Source: Sphingobacteriales bacterium 44-61 (GTDB taxonomy: Bacteria; Bacteroidota; Bacteroidia; Chitinophagales; Chitinophagaceae). Taken from it: a stretch of DNA of 64,000 bases. A model generated the notes under the pieces. The model was given only the letters and a program-made list of their open reading frames with translations, was not told the origin of the DNA and did not search any database. The stretch's first letter is position 1; each line of letters begins with the position of its first letter. The stretch spans positions 1 to 64,000 of the forward strand of contig MKTW01000008.1 of NCBI GenBank assembly GCA_001898405.1. The letters are read 5' to 3'. A program made the translations under genes and the position numbers. Shown piece by piece: positions 47,112 to 55,850 of the stretch.

Positions 47112-47570
47112 CTACAGTTTTTTCAGCATTTTCTTGATCTCCCGTTTGGTCATTCCTTCTGAAGCATTATAGGCAACATACTTTTTGTCGTGCTCCTGGT
47201 GGAATTGCAGCAGCGCCTTTCCAAAACCTCTGTCAATGGCCAGCAAATCAGCATTTCGTTCCTCTGCTGTTTCATCACTGCTTTTTCCAGTTGCAATAGC
47301 CCAAAGGCGACCCCAAAGAGATTCCCGGCTATCTAATACCAAATGCGCCAGTTCGTGCGCGAGACAACCGGTAAAGGCTTCAGGAGAGAATTTAAGTATT
47401 CTTTTTTCGATATAAATGCGATACCCAATGATCAGCCATTGGACGGCCATATAGTAGTCATGCTCTTTCCCTGCGACAAAAACATACTTTATCCGCTTTG
47501 ATGCAAGTTCAGGAAAGTTATTGGCAATAACTGTCTTTGCTATTTGGATTGCCTCATTTTGGGTGAGCAA
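47112..47570 (-). CDS. HExxH zinc-protease-like protein
   Basis: 152-aa protein with H72-E-L-A-H76 inside a hydrophobic helix (GCLAHELAHLVLD) and a downstream third-ligand type motif E-E-R-N-A-D (about 103-108, AEERNADLLAIDRGFGKAL), the gluzincin layout seen in ImmA/IrrE-like and M48-like proteins. The N-terminal part forms beta-strands (RIKYVFVAGKE; IGYRIYIEKRIL). No signal peptide. Its position within the element suggests an accessory or regulatory role; the substrate is unknown. Confidence 0.65.
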   Translation of the reverse strand: MLTQNEAIQIAKTVIANNFPELASKRIKYVFVAGKEHDYYMAVQWLIIGYRIYIEKRILKFSPEAFTGCLAHELAHLVLDSRESLWGRLWAIATGKSSDETAEERNADLLAIDRGFGKALLQFHQEHDKKYVAYNASEGMTKREIKKMLKKL

Positions 47571-47656
47571 TTTGAAGAGTTTAGTGTATAAAATTACAGG
47601 AATTTACTTCTTCCTGAATACAGACGATTCCTGCAGAAAATTGAAGGATCCGTTAA

Positions 47657-48256
47657 TTATCTTCGTTTACCCGTGGATAATCCTATCTTATAGGCCCAGT
47701 TGCATATACGAATTGTTTGATTATTGCTAAGGCCAGATTTGCTATATATCCAAAGTGCAGACAATACACCGGCGCCTATGCTCCAATAGAAATAGCCGGT
47801 TATTCTTGCATCCGGATTTGTTGAAGAAGGACCGATTAAATTCTCCACAAAAAAATAGACCAGCAAAGCGGGGATAAGGCAGACAAAGCAATAGTTGATC
47901 AGCCAAAATAATACCCAAACTTTCCGGTTGGCGATACGCTGTGCGGTCATTATTCCTTTAAAGAAAAAGACTACGCAGTTTAGCAGGTAGGCCACCCCTA
48001 CTAACAGGATTATTTTTTCCCAAACTGCTGAGGAAATAAATAATGCCGTATCCTTTAAGATTAGATAAGCGGTCAATAAAACACCTGACCATAAGAAGCA
48101 GGCTTGCGCTATCTTGAAAAAGGCCGACAGCCAAATAGCTGTATTCCTGGCAGCAACCTTAGCGGCCTTATCCATCGACTTGCGTTCTGCTTGCTCTTCA
48201 TCCAGATAATATTGGTTTTCCCAATAATAATCGGGGCGTGTCGGATTAGGTATCAT
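47657..48256 (-). CDS. Four-helix membrane protein of unknown function
   Basis: 199-aa protein with a polar N-terminus of about 40 residues (PDYYWENQYYLDEEQAERKS) and about four to five hydrophobic segments (FLWSGVLLTAYLIL; IILLVGVAYLLNCVVFFF; VLFWLINYCFVCLIPALLVYFF; YFYWSIGAGVLSALWIY). No family recognised. It lies downstream of the mob genes on the same strand and may be part of the transfer region. Confidence 0.65.
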   Translation of the reverse strand: MIPNPTRPDYYWENQYYLDEEQAERKSMDKAAKVAARNTAIWLSAFFKIAQACFLWSGVLLTAYLILKDTALFISSAVWEKIILLVGVAYLLNCVVFFFKGIMTAQRIANRKVWVLFWLINYCFVCLIPALLVYFFVENLIGPSSTNPDARITGYFYWSIGAGVLSALWIYSKSGLSNNQTIRICNWAYKIGLSTGKRR

Positions 48257-48345
48257 AGGTGAAAGTTTGAAGTAATTATATTAGATATATCCTCAAAAAT
48301 TGTACCTGCTTTTGGTTGTATACTGGGAACAGGTTAGGTGCAAAG

Positions 48346-48377
48346 CAACAGGCGGATGCCCTTCCGTCCGCCCGTTG
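48346..48377. other. Hairpin between the lipoprotein and membrane protein genes
   Basis: CAAC-A-GGCGGA pairs with TCCGCC-C-GTTG (48346-48356 with 48367-48377). There is no clear T-run, so termination is possible but not certain. Confidence 0.4.
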
Positions 48378-48442
48378 TTTGGGAGTGATTACCTGACGAT
48401 ACAGCTCTTACGGTTGTCTGATCCTTTTTACCTGACAACTAA

Positions 48443-48973
48443 CTATTCGACGACTAACCATTTTATCCGGAATCCTTCAGTCGCAAAGGGCGGAATGCTC
48501 CATATAAAGCAGGTATTAAGGATGATCTGTCTGCTCTTGTATACAAGGTTGGTAAATGGCGGAATAGCTGCGTCCACATAGGTGCAACCCAGCGTCCAAA
48601 CGTCGCTGTAATTGCTTTGCAAATTGCCATAATAAGTATGCAGCACCTGTAATTGTGATCGGAATAGTGAATATTCTTCAACCCTGTTCTCCGCACGATA
48701 GGTAACTGAAACCAGGTTTCCTCCTACTGTAATTTCCTGCCCATTTTCAAGGATAATCTTATTGACTGGAAAAGAAGGGTTGCCCGTTAATTGGATAAGG
48801 TGATCGAAGGAAAGGACGCAAGTATTGAACAGGTCCCATTTAGGTTTGATAATCCTGGGGGGCATAACAGGAATGTCTGCTAATAACGATTTTTTTTGCA
48901 TGGCAGTGTCCTGTTCCTTGCTGCAGCTGATAAGCAGCATGAAGAGCCCTGCGATATAGATGCTTGTTCTCAT
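48443..48973 (-). CDS. Small lipoprotein of unknown function
   Basis: 176-aa protein with a lipobox (MRTSIYIAGLFMLLISC). After the Cys the sequence SKEQD is acidic, which in Bacteroidota can favour surface exposure (inference). The body is beta-rich with three cysteines and no known domain (KIILENGQEITVGGNLVSVTYRA). It sits 68 nt downstream of mobC on the same strand. Confidence 0.65.
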   Translation of the reverse strand: MRTSIYIAGLFMLLISCSKEQDTAMQKKSLLADIPVMPPRIIKPKWDLFNTCVLSFDHLIQLTGNPSFPVNKIILENGQEITVGGNLVSVTYRAENRVEEYSLFRSQLQVLHTYYGNLQSNYSDVWTLGCTYVDAAIPPFTNLVYKSRQIILNTCFIWSIPPFATEGFRIKWLVVE

Positions 48974-49041
48974 ATTTGATGATTTAACTGTTTTAAAAAA
49001 AGGAATGCTGTCAGGTGATCAGGGAACCTTGCCCCGAAGAG

Positions 49042-51036
49042 CTACTGTTGTCGTTTTACGATCTGGTGTTCCAATGTTGGATCGTTGAACACCTGCTCCA
49101 ATATGCTGTTAACAATATCCTGCACGTCTTGCTTGATCATTTGGGATCTGTTTTTAATCGTCTGTGGGGTAACTTTATGAACGACTTGTAAAGACTCGTA
49201 GTTTTCTTTCTCCCGTTTAATACTGGCATGATCGTTTACCACGAATGAATGGAATGCCTTTTGCTCAATTGGTTGATCAGGATTATCAGCAACAATGCCT
49301 ACAAACTCCCCGGAAGAGAGACTGGAAATAGTGCTGGCTGGTACAGACTGTTCTAATTGTTTGGATCGGGAAACGGATGTATCACCGCTGTTGATGGAAA
49401 TACTTTGCCTGTCCTGGAAGGTCTTGGCAAAGCGTTCACTCAGTAACCGGGCGGTTTCTCCGCTGACCTGTCCGCTAATAATATTGCCCGTGATATTGAA
49501 GATCGTCTCTGCCTCTTCTCTGGAATAAACTGTTTTTAAAAGGCTATAATCCTGCACGGCAATAATGGTGGTTATATTATTGCTTCTACCAGTAATAATT
49601 GTCTGCATTACTGTAGCTGCCCTGACCGAAGCGAACTCATCCAGCACCTGGGCGCAGTCATATTTTCCCTGTTGGTTAATGAGGCGGTTAAGCCGATCAA
49701 TATATAGGGACATGATCGGTGCCAGGGCCTCCTGATATTGCGGGTTATTGCCGAGACAAAAGATTTTCGGGTGCTGCGGGTCATTAATGTCTAAAGTGAA
49801 ATCGTTACCTGAAAGCACGTAATAAAACTCCGGGGTGGAGATCCTGCCCAATGGAATTTTAACAGAAGCCATTTGGCTGTTAAGGGTTTCCATTTCGTTA
49901 TCTAAATAGGCCTGGATAAACGGATTAATCAAGGTACAAATTTCAGGCTCTGTTTTTAAAATAGTGAACAGCTTATCGTATTCGACATGGATCAGTTCAA
50001 TCGCATGTGGCAGGGTACAATATTCTCCATCTTCATATTTTCTCAGGAACCAAATGACTGCGGATAAAAGATTAATTGGTGAATCGACGAAGAATTCACC
50101 TTGTTTGTTTGCCCACGTCTTATTCATACTTAAAAGCAACGATTTACTGGATTCAATTGCGCTGATCATGGAAGGAAGGGTGGCCGGATTAATAGGATTG
50201 CATTGATGTGAAAGAGATGGATCGGTAAAGTTGACGCTCACAAATGATGTATTAGGAGGATAGCCATCTTTATGTTTCAAAAAATGATTATAGGCCAGCG
50301 TGGTCAGTTCCGGGAACTTTTGATCGAATACAAATACGGCCTGTTTTTTGGCGATCAGTTGACGCAGCAGGTTCTCAATAATGAAGTAAGATTTTCCACT
50401 TCCGGCCGAGCCCATAACCAAAATTGACCTTCTGGCATTGAGAAAATTAATTTTCGATGATCGCCATTTCCCTTTGTACTTATACCGGGCCGGTAAGTTC
50501 AGGGAGTAGGCGTCAGTCAGCAGTCTTTCTTCTTGTGGAAACCCCTCATTGTCGTGGTTAAAAACCTGATTACTGATATTGCTTTTGATGATCCGGGCAA
50601 GTACCGCTCCGCCGGTGATCACCAGTATAACACCCCCTCCGGTCAGCAGCATATAGCAGGAGGCGATCGTGGTAAGTTCCAGTGTTGCCGCTAACAAGAG
50701 GAGGCCGCTGGTAAAGTAAAGAAGCAGGCCTGTTATCAGGTAAGCCAGTCCAATACGGTAGTTGAGTTTTTCGCTCTTTTTGCCCTTTACCCCAATCAAG
50801 GAGACCAGCAGCATTCCGAGCGCAATGAGTTTTGATTTTAGAAAACTATCCAGCAAACCGGTCTTAGTAATATTGGTCAACAATTGATCGCTAAGGGAAG
50901 CGGTCAGTCCCCATATCCGGAATGCTTCATAACAGAAATAATAAAAGTGAAGAAGCAAAATAAAGATGGCGATCATGCGGGTCATGTCAATAATCTTTTT
51001 GAGCCCCATTTCATTTTCACCTGTTCGCATAGCCAT
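49042..51036 (-). CDS. mobC: Type IV coupling protein, MobC/TraG-type
   Basis: 664-aa VirD4-like ATPase that links the relaxase-DNA complex to a conjugation channel. The N-terminus has the YWFCY-like segment (HFYYFCYEAF) and several membrane helices. Walker A is MGSAGSGKSYF, and Walker B lies in CAQVLDEFASVRA. It is 16 nt downstream of the relaxase gene. The element has no channel genes of its own, so this protein would dock to a helper system. Confidence 0.88.
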   Translation of the reverse strand: MAMRTGENEMGLKKIIDMTRMIAIFILLLHFYYFCYEAFRIWGLTASLSDQLLTNITKTGLLDSFLKSKLIALGMLLVSLIGVKGKKSEKLNYRIGLAYLITGLLLYFTSGLLLLAATLELTTIASCYMLLTGGGVILVITGGAVLARIIKSNISNQVFNHDNEGFPQEERLLTDAYSLNLPARYKYKGKWRSSKINFLNARRSILVMGSAGSGKSYFIIENLLRQLIAKKQAVFVFDQKFPELTTLAYNHFLKHKDGYPPNTSFVSVNFTDPSLSHQCNPINPATLPSMISAIESSKSLLLSMNKTWANKQGEFFVDSPINLLSAVIWFLRKYEDGEYCTLPHAIELIHVEYDKLFTILKTEPEICTLINPFIQAYLDNEMETLNSQMASVKIPLGRISTPEFYYVLSGNDFTLDINDPQHPKIFCLGNNPQYQEALAPIMSLYIDRLNRLINQQGKYDCAQVLDEFASVRAATVMQTIITGRSNNITTIIAVQDYSLLKTVYSREEAETIFNITGNIISGQVSGETARLLSERFAKTFQDRQSISINSGDTSVSRSKQLEQSVPASTISSLSSGEFVGIVADNPDQPIEQKAFHSFVVNDHASIKREKENYESLQVVHKVTPQTIKNRSQMIKQDVQDIVNSILEQVFNDPTLEHQIVKRQQ

Positions 51037-51052
51037 AAAACCTCCTTGTTTT

Positions 51053-52390
51053 TTAATGTTTTTGTTTTTTTCTTCGTTTCTTTTTAAGGTCCATCATCAG
51101 TTCAACAGGGAGCGTTGTGGGAGTTGAAGCCGTGTCGGGTGTGGTGAGCTGTGGCAGCGCTTGCAACGGAAATAACTTTGTCTGTCCATCGGTAACAGTG
51201 GCGATTGAGGGTTGCTTTGTTTGCTTTTGAGCGGAACCAGCGACCCCCGTTTGGGATGTTTGAACGGATCTTTGTTGTTTGCTGGTAAGTTTTCTTTGCT
51301 GTTGCTGTACAGTCTGCGGCACCAGGTTCTCTGTACAACGTTTTCTGATTTCGTTGGCACTATAGGATTTACCTAATTCACTGCCGTTGAACACACATTT
51401 CTTTTCCATATCCACATAGGTAATCCCGTACAGCAAGCCGCTCTCATTTTTGCGGGGAACAAGACTTATTTTTTCTCTTCGCAAGGCAGCCATCAGTTCA
51501 TCGAGCGAGGGGTTCGGATGCCTAAAGAAAGCCATATCAATCGCATTCTTTACGCGCAGTTTATGACGCTGTTTAAGTGGCTCGTTGGCTGTAAATTTTG
51601 TTTCCAAGAAAGTCAGTGTGGGTTTGCTATAGATATGACTGGCGGGAATGGGTACGCCGATCTTCTGTCCCTTCTCATTCAGTACACGATAGACAAGCCC
51701 ATTATTCTTGTAAATACGGGAATCCTTGCTGCCTCTGTCCGCTACAATATTGTATTGCTGAAGGACAGCATTCAGTTCGGGCAACGAACTATACAGGTAA
51801 TTGGGTAGCACATGATCAAGCACATTGGTAATAGCTCTTTTTATGCCTGTTTTGGGATTCTTGCCAGCCAGAACTTTTGAGGCATTCACCGCCTTTAATT
51901 CATAGGCCTGTTTTAATCCGGCAGATTCTGCCCGGACCAGGTTGAAGTCTTTTTCGATCTGTTTTCTGGCAGGTTCAGATTTATCTCTGCCAATGTAGTG
52001 CAGGTTAATAGCCTTGCCATTGCTGCGGATATTAGTAGTGACGATGTGTATATGTGGATGGTCTGCATCATGGTGCTGATAGACCAGGTAAGGCTGCTTG
52101 GCGAACCCGATCTTTTGCATATAGCTATCTGCAATCCGCTTGAGCGTTTCAATGGTAAGGCGCTCAGACGGGTCGAAGTTCAAGGAGATATGTATGCTGT
52201 TAACGGTAGTGCTTTCGCAAAGTGTTGTCAGCTTCTGAAGCGTCTTTAGTTTATCCTTAAATGTCAGCTCTGCGGTATCCTTTCCAAAGCCTGCTGAATG
52301 GATCAGTACAGCATCTTTTTCAGCCAGCTTATTTTCGTTGTAATGAAGGATATTCCGCAGCGATTTGCCGGGGGTTATCCTTGCAACCAT
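51053..52390 (-). CDS. mobB: Relaxase, MobB-type (MOBP/Bacteroides)
   Basis: 445-aa mobilization nuclease. The relaxase HUH metal-binding motif is H-P-H-I-H (111-115, in HHDADHPHIHIVTTN), and LHYNENK near residue 15 holds a candidate catalytic Tyr. The C-terminal half is basic and low-complexity with many Gln and Lys, ending KKKRRKKQKH. It would nick oriT and lead strand transfer. It overlaps mobA by 16 nt. Confidence 0.93.
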   Translation of the reverse strand: MVARITPGKSLRNILHYNENKLAEKDAVLIHSAGFGKDTAELTFKDKLKTLQKLTTLCESTTVNSIHISLNFDPSERLTIETLKRIADSYMQKIGFAKQPYLVYQHHDADHPHIHIVTTNIRSNGKAINLHYIGRDKSEPARKQIEKDFNLVRAESAGLKQAYELKAVNASKVLAGKNPKTGIKRAITNVLDHVLPNYLYSSLPELNAVLQQYNIVADRGSKDSRIYKNNGLVYRVLNEKGQKIGVPIPASHIYSKPTLTFLETKFTANEPLKQRHKLRVKNAIDMAFFRHPNPSLDELMAALRREKISLVPRKNESGLLYGITYVDMEKKCVFNGSELGKSYSANEIRKRCTENLVPQTVQQQQRKLTSKQQRSVQTSQTGVAGSAQKQTKQPSIATVTDGQTKLFPLQALPQLTTPDTASTPTTLPVELMMDLKKKRRKKQKH

Positions 52391-52770
52391 TGGTCATTGA
52401 TTTGATTGATTTTTGATTTGATTTCGGACACCTTATTAAGCATGATTTTTTGGGCTGATTCATTCAATGCCATCCAGCCAAGTATCTCCGGCACGTCACG
52501 TAACAAGTGCAGGCGTTTGACTACCTGATTGTAGTTATTACCGATGGCGTTGAGTTCCTCACGAAGCACAATTAGCTCTGCCATTAAGTCATCGAGTGAC
52601 TGGTTTCGATACTTGACCTGGACAGGTTTATTGAGCAATACTTTGCGCAGGTATTCGCTTAAATGCTGGTGGGTGGTCTTAGCAAATTGCTTGTTGATAT
52701 GGTCAAATTCTTTGTCGGTAAGCCGGACATAGAGGCGCCGGCTTCGATTGTTTTTTGATTCACTCATCAC
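52375..52770 (-). CDS. mobA: Mobilization accessory protein MobA (relaxosome)
   Basis: 131-aa protein with an N-terminal ribbon-helix-helix-like DNA-binding part (RRLYVRLTDKEFDHINKQFAKT; LSEYLRKVLLN) and a helical tail with LIVLREELNAIGNNYNQVVKRL. This is the oriT-binding partner typically placed just upstream of the relaxase in Bacteroidota elements. The first ATG at 52770 or the second at 52767 could be used. Confidence 0.88.
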   Translation of the reverse strand: MMSESKNNRSRRLYVRLTDKEFDHINKQFAKTTHQHLSEYLRKVLLNKPVQVKYRNQSLDDLMAELIVLREELNAIGNNYNQVVKRLHLLRDVPEILGWMALNESAQKIMLNKVSEIKSKINQINDQWLQG

Positions 52771-52919
52771 ATGGTACTTTTCACGTTATCAAAAAATGAT
52801 TCATCAGTCCCTGAAATGACTGCCCCCGACTTTGGAGGATAGGGTAGCCAGATTCAGTTGGAGGGACTTTGTCCGACAACTGTACATCTGGCCGATTGCG
52901 GTGGAGCAGTCAATCCTGG

Positions 52920-52946
52920 CCAGCCATGCCGTGGCATAAAGGCTGG
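52920..52946. other. Hairpin upstream of mobA, candidate oriT
   Basis: CCAGCC-ATGCC at 52920-52930 pairs with GGCAT (52933-52937) and GGCTGG (52941-52946) around a 2-nt loop with a 3-nt bulge. A smaller hairpin GGAC-TTT-GTCC lies at 52864-52874. The 261-nt gap between mobA and the primase-like gene is the usual place for oriT. The nick site cannot be read from this. Confidence 0.5.
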
Positions 52947-53031
52947 CACCAGTCGCAAAGCGATCTTTTTTATCTCTATTTGTTCACAGATGACACTTCA
53001 ATTGTTCTTCTTACTGTGGAAGAAAAAACAT

Positions 53032-53922
53032 TCAGGGAGATTGTCTTTGCTGTTGCTTTATCCCTGAACCGAAGGCAGTCAACCACTTGTTCAAGTCACC
53101 ATGATGGCGGTACAATCCCCTTTCATCGGAGAATTTTTTCGGGTCAAGATCAAGTGCTTTTTTCGTGCATTTTTGTCCCGTATTATCGTTGTCGAGATAG
53201 AGAAAAGTTCGTTCATGTTGCTGCATTTTTGGCAGCTCTTTTTCAAAAAATGAAGTAGAATTGAGGATCAGGAAATTCCGGTTTGGCTGTGGTTGCTGGT
53301 GCAGCATAGCCTTGTAAGAAAGGAAATTAAAGAAGCCTTCAAATACTGCCAGTTCCTTTGAACCGTTGTCAAAAAAGGTAGGAGCTTTGGGCTTACTGGC
53401 GGCTTTGATATACTGATTACGCAGTTCATAGCCGCCTTCATTGTTGGGGAATCCGAGGGCATAATATTGCTTGCTATTAAGCTCGTAGTGAACTTCTTTT
53501 AAATAAGCATGTGCGATGTCATCAGGTATGCGGCGGCTGCGGAAATATTTGATCAGGGGAAGGGAGGCAATAGGCTTTACACGGAGTATCTTAATAGTGC
53601 CTGCCTCTTCATCCAGACCGTGATATTTTTTTTGTACATCTTTATGAAGAACGGGCTTTACTCCTGGGCCTTGCAATAGATTCAGAAAATTACTTTCATT
53701 GCATTTGTGGTATTTCACACCGAAGTCAACAATATTCCCAGATTCACCAGTTCCCCAATCTTTCCAGCGGTTCAGTTTCCTGTTGATCTTAAAGGAAGGC
53801 GTTCTTTCTTCATGAAGCGGAGAATAATACCAGTAATTGGGTTCGGTTATTCGATGTGGAGTAAATCCCAACTTAGACAGGTAATCCACCATGTCTATTT
53901 CTTTTGCTTGTTTAATGTTCAT
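53032..53922 (-). CDS. Primase-like protein with toprim domain and degenerate CHC2 zinc region
   Basis: 296-aa protein. The N-terminal segment YYSPLHEERTPSFKIN and GTGESGNIVDFGVKY follow the DnaG/CHC2 pattern, but the zinc cysteines are absent (only the His remains). The C-terminal toprim-like domain shows AVFEGFFNFLSYKA and LYLDNDNTGQKC. The start at 53922 (MNIKQAKEIDMVDYL) matches the family; the frame is open to 54000. Such proteins occur near mob genes and may prime or bind transferred single strands. Confidence 0.8.
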   Translation of the reverse strand: MNIKQAKEIDMVDYLSKLGFTPHRITEPNYWYYSPLHEERTPSFKINRKLNRWKDWGTGESGNIVDFGVKYHKCNESNFLNLLQGPGVKPVLHKDVQKKYHGLDEEAGTIKILRVKPIASLPLIKYFRSRRIPDDIAHAYLKEVHYELNSKQYYALGFPNNEGGYELRNQYIKAASKPKAPTFFDNGSKELAVFEGFFNFLSYKAMLHQQPQPNRNFLILNSTSFFEKELPKMQQHERTFLYLDNDNTGQKCTKKALDLDPKKFSDERGLYRHHGDLNKWLTAFGSGIKQQQRQSP

Positions 53923-54021
53923 ACGCACTTTTTTCTTGCTCACAAAATCATTGACAGGTGAAAGTAAGATGAGCGGGCAAAAAAGAAATGGCTTGTGCAA
54001 TATCGCTACAGGTTAAAGCGG

Positions 54022-54039
54022 TGTATGCTCAGTTGCATA
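54022..54039. promoter_or_regulatory. Inverted repeat between divergent genes
   Basis: GTATGC at 54022-54027 and GCATAC at 54034-54039 form an exact inverted repeat with a 6-nt gap, in the intergenic space between the primase-like gene (start 53922) and the plus-strand gene at 54087. A further GTATGC lies at 54085-54090. Could be an operator for either gene. Confidence 0.45.
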
Positions 54040-54086
54040 CGATAATTTTGGCTTTTAAAAATCATTGTTCAATAAAAGCGAAGCGT

Positions 54087-54371
54087 ATGCTAAGTGCGAA
54101 AGATGTAACTATTGTGTATGAAACCATGCTCTCCTTTCCGGGGATGACAGATGCAATTAAAATCAGCCTGCAGATTCCTCGCAAGCAAGCATTGTTACTG
54201 GCAAAGGTGATTGAACTGGGCGTTGCCATGAGAGGAAATGATCCGAATGGTCTGTTGGCCGTAGTGGACAATGAGACGCTAAATGATCTGAAAGCAGTCT
54301 CCGCTGACCTGCTGAAAAAAGCAGGTCTTACCGAAATGAACGAGAAACTAAATGCGCTTCAGTCTAAATAG
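54087..54371 (+). CDS. Small helical protein of unknown function
   Basis: 94-aa protein, mostly helical (VIELGVAMRGNDPNGLLAVV; NDLKAVSADLLKKAGLTEM). The start at 54087 (MLSAKDVTIVYETML) is preferred over the ATG at 53988, whose extra 33 residues are hydrophobic and unlike the rest. No family recognised. It is followed 5 nt later by another small gene, so the two are probably co-transcribed. Confidence 0.6.
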   Translation: MLSAKDVTIVYETMLSFPGMTDAIKISLQIPRKQALLLAKVIELGVAMRGNDPNGLLAVVDNETLNDLKAVSADLLKKAGLTEMNEKLNALQSK

Positions 54372-54376
54372 CAGTT

Positions 54377-54709
54377 ATGGCAGTGAATGTGCTATCCTGG
54401 AATGAAGCGTTGAAACGTGGGCATGAACCCCGGTTGTATAGTTATGCAGCCGGGGACATTCCGTTAGGAAATGTGGAGGCGACGTTGGACTTTAAAATCT
54501 GGGCACAAAAGGTAATGGGAATTGGCTGTTATTTTACGAAAATGGAGACTGGAAAGAAATTTTTGCTGACAGTTTACTGCCATCGTTCAGGTGCGTACAA
54601 GATCAATGGTAGCGCCATAGATTTTTCATCCTGCCCCACTAATGAGCTGTACCAACTGATCATCAGAAGCGATTTCAAAAGTGGAAGAATTTATTTTACA
54701 GTGGTATAG
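54377..54709 (+). CDS. Small protein of unknown function
   Basis: 110-aa protein with no signal peptide, alternating beta-strands (IGCYFTKMETGKKFLLTVYCH; YQLIIRSDFKSGRIYFTVV). It starts 5 nt after the preceding small gene and ends 3 nt before a convergent gene. No family recognised. Confidence 0.6.
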   Translation: MAVNVLSWNEALKRGHEPRLYSYAAGDIPLGNVEATLDFKIWAQKVMGIGCYFTKMETGKKFLLTVYCHRSGAYKINGSAIDFSSCPTNELYQLIIRSDFKSGRIYFTVV

Positions 54710-54712
54710 GAA

Positions 54713-55768
54713 TCAGGGCATCTTTTTCAGTATATCAGGTAGTTCTTTCAGTGATGCTTCATAGCGTTCTTTAATAATCCCTGCATTATGAACCATATAT
54801 CCCTTTTCTGCTTTTATAGCATGGATGGTATTGAGACAAGCCGTGGCATGATCTTGTATATCTAATGTCCGGTCATCATGTCGTAAGTGACCTAATGCTT
54901 CGATCAACGGGATAAAAAAACGATCTTTTAGCTCGTAAATATCATAGTCGCCCGTATCCTGTTTTGGATAAATGTGGGCATCAAAGAGATCATGTAATGA
55001 TCTATACCCATCGTCGCTTAATGGGTTAGCCCCACCATGTTGCTTTTCCACCGCCGTACCATATTGGGAAAAGGATCGAAGTAGGTGCTGTAAGTGTTCA
55101 GTAAGTTCTTGGTTGCACTGGGAAGTTTTTGCAAGAAACTCGTTGAATTTCTCTTTAAGAACATCATAGTGATTGGTTAATATATCAACTGTTCCCACCA
55201 CCTTATTTGCCTTTTTTACCGCTTCTGTGTAATTACGGCTCTTGCGTTGAATGTAGCTGAGCAATTCACTTTTATCCAGACTTCTGAACACGTCTCCTTT
55301 TAAGGATGGGAATATAGAAAGTTTTGGAATATCATACACGTCTTTGTTCAGTTCTTTGACAAAAGTATCCAGGCTGTCTATCTGCTGTTGTATCGGGGAT
55401 TCCATAAGCGTTAGTTCTGCTTTCCATCGTCTACCAGTACGGGAAACCCTTTTGTGCTGTGAAAAATAATCAATCACCCTGTTTACGAGGATACCCAATA
55501 GCAATGTAAGGATTGGAAAAACGTATTTCATGTTATCCTTACCGGGTGTTTCCTTTAGAAGTAATACTGTGGTATTTTGTGCAGGATGAGTAGCGATTTG
55601 TACACTATCCATTGCCCGGATCGGCAGTGTATCTGCGCTGGATATTACCGTGTCCGGGGTAAGTTCAGGAGCAGGTTTGGGGCGAGTATTTTTTTGAGCA
55701 TGGGTAACAGAAAAGTGTGCAAGGAGCAGGATGCAGAGTACGGCTTGCGGTAATCGTTGAACAGACAT
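54713..55768 (-). CDS. Membrane-anchored coiled-coil protein of unknown function
   Basis: 351-aa protein with the start at 55768 chosen for a signal peptide (MSVQRLPQAVLCILLLAHFSVTHAQ). A second membrane helix lies near MKYVFPILTLLLGILVNRVIDYF and a mostly helical, charged cytoplasmic-like region follows (QIDSLDTFVKELNKDVYD; TVDILTNHYDVLKEKFNEFL). No family recognised. It lies just downstream of the RadC-type gene on the same strand, whose stop (55851) is 82 nt before this start. Confidence 0.6.
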   Translation of the reverse strand: MSVQRLPQAVLCILLLAHFSVTHAQKNTRPKPAPELTPDTVISSADTLPIRAMDSVQIATHPAQNTTVLLLKETPGKDNMKYVFPILTLLLGILVNRVIDYFSQHKRVSRTGRRWKAELTLMESPIQQQIDSLDTFVKELNKDVYDIPKLSIFPSLKGDVFRSLDKSELLSYIQRKSRNYTEAVKKANKVVGTVDILTNHYDVLKEKFNEFLAKTSQCNQELTEHLQHLLRSFSQYGTAVEKQHGGANPLSDDGYRSLHDLFDAHIYPKQDTGDYDIYELKDRFFIPLIEALGHLRHDDRTLDIQDHATACLNTIHAIKAEKGYMVHNAGIIKERYEASLKELPDILKKMP

Positions 55769-55850
55769 GGTGGTCAGGTTTAGAAGAGAAAAATAATATG
55801 GATAGATTGATTTAGCAATACTTCTCAAAAAGGTAAGGCAAAAAAAGGGG

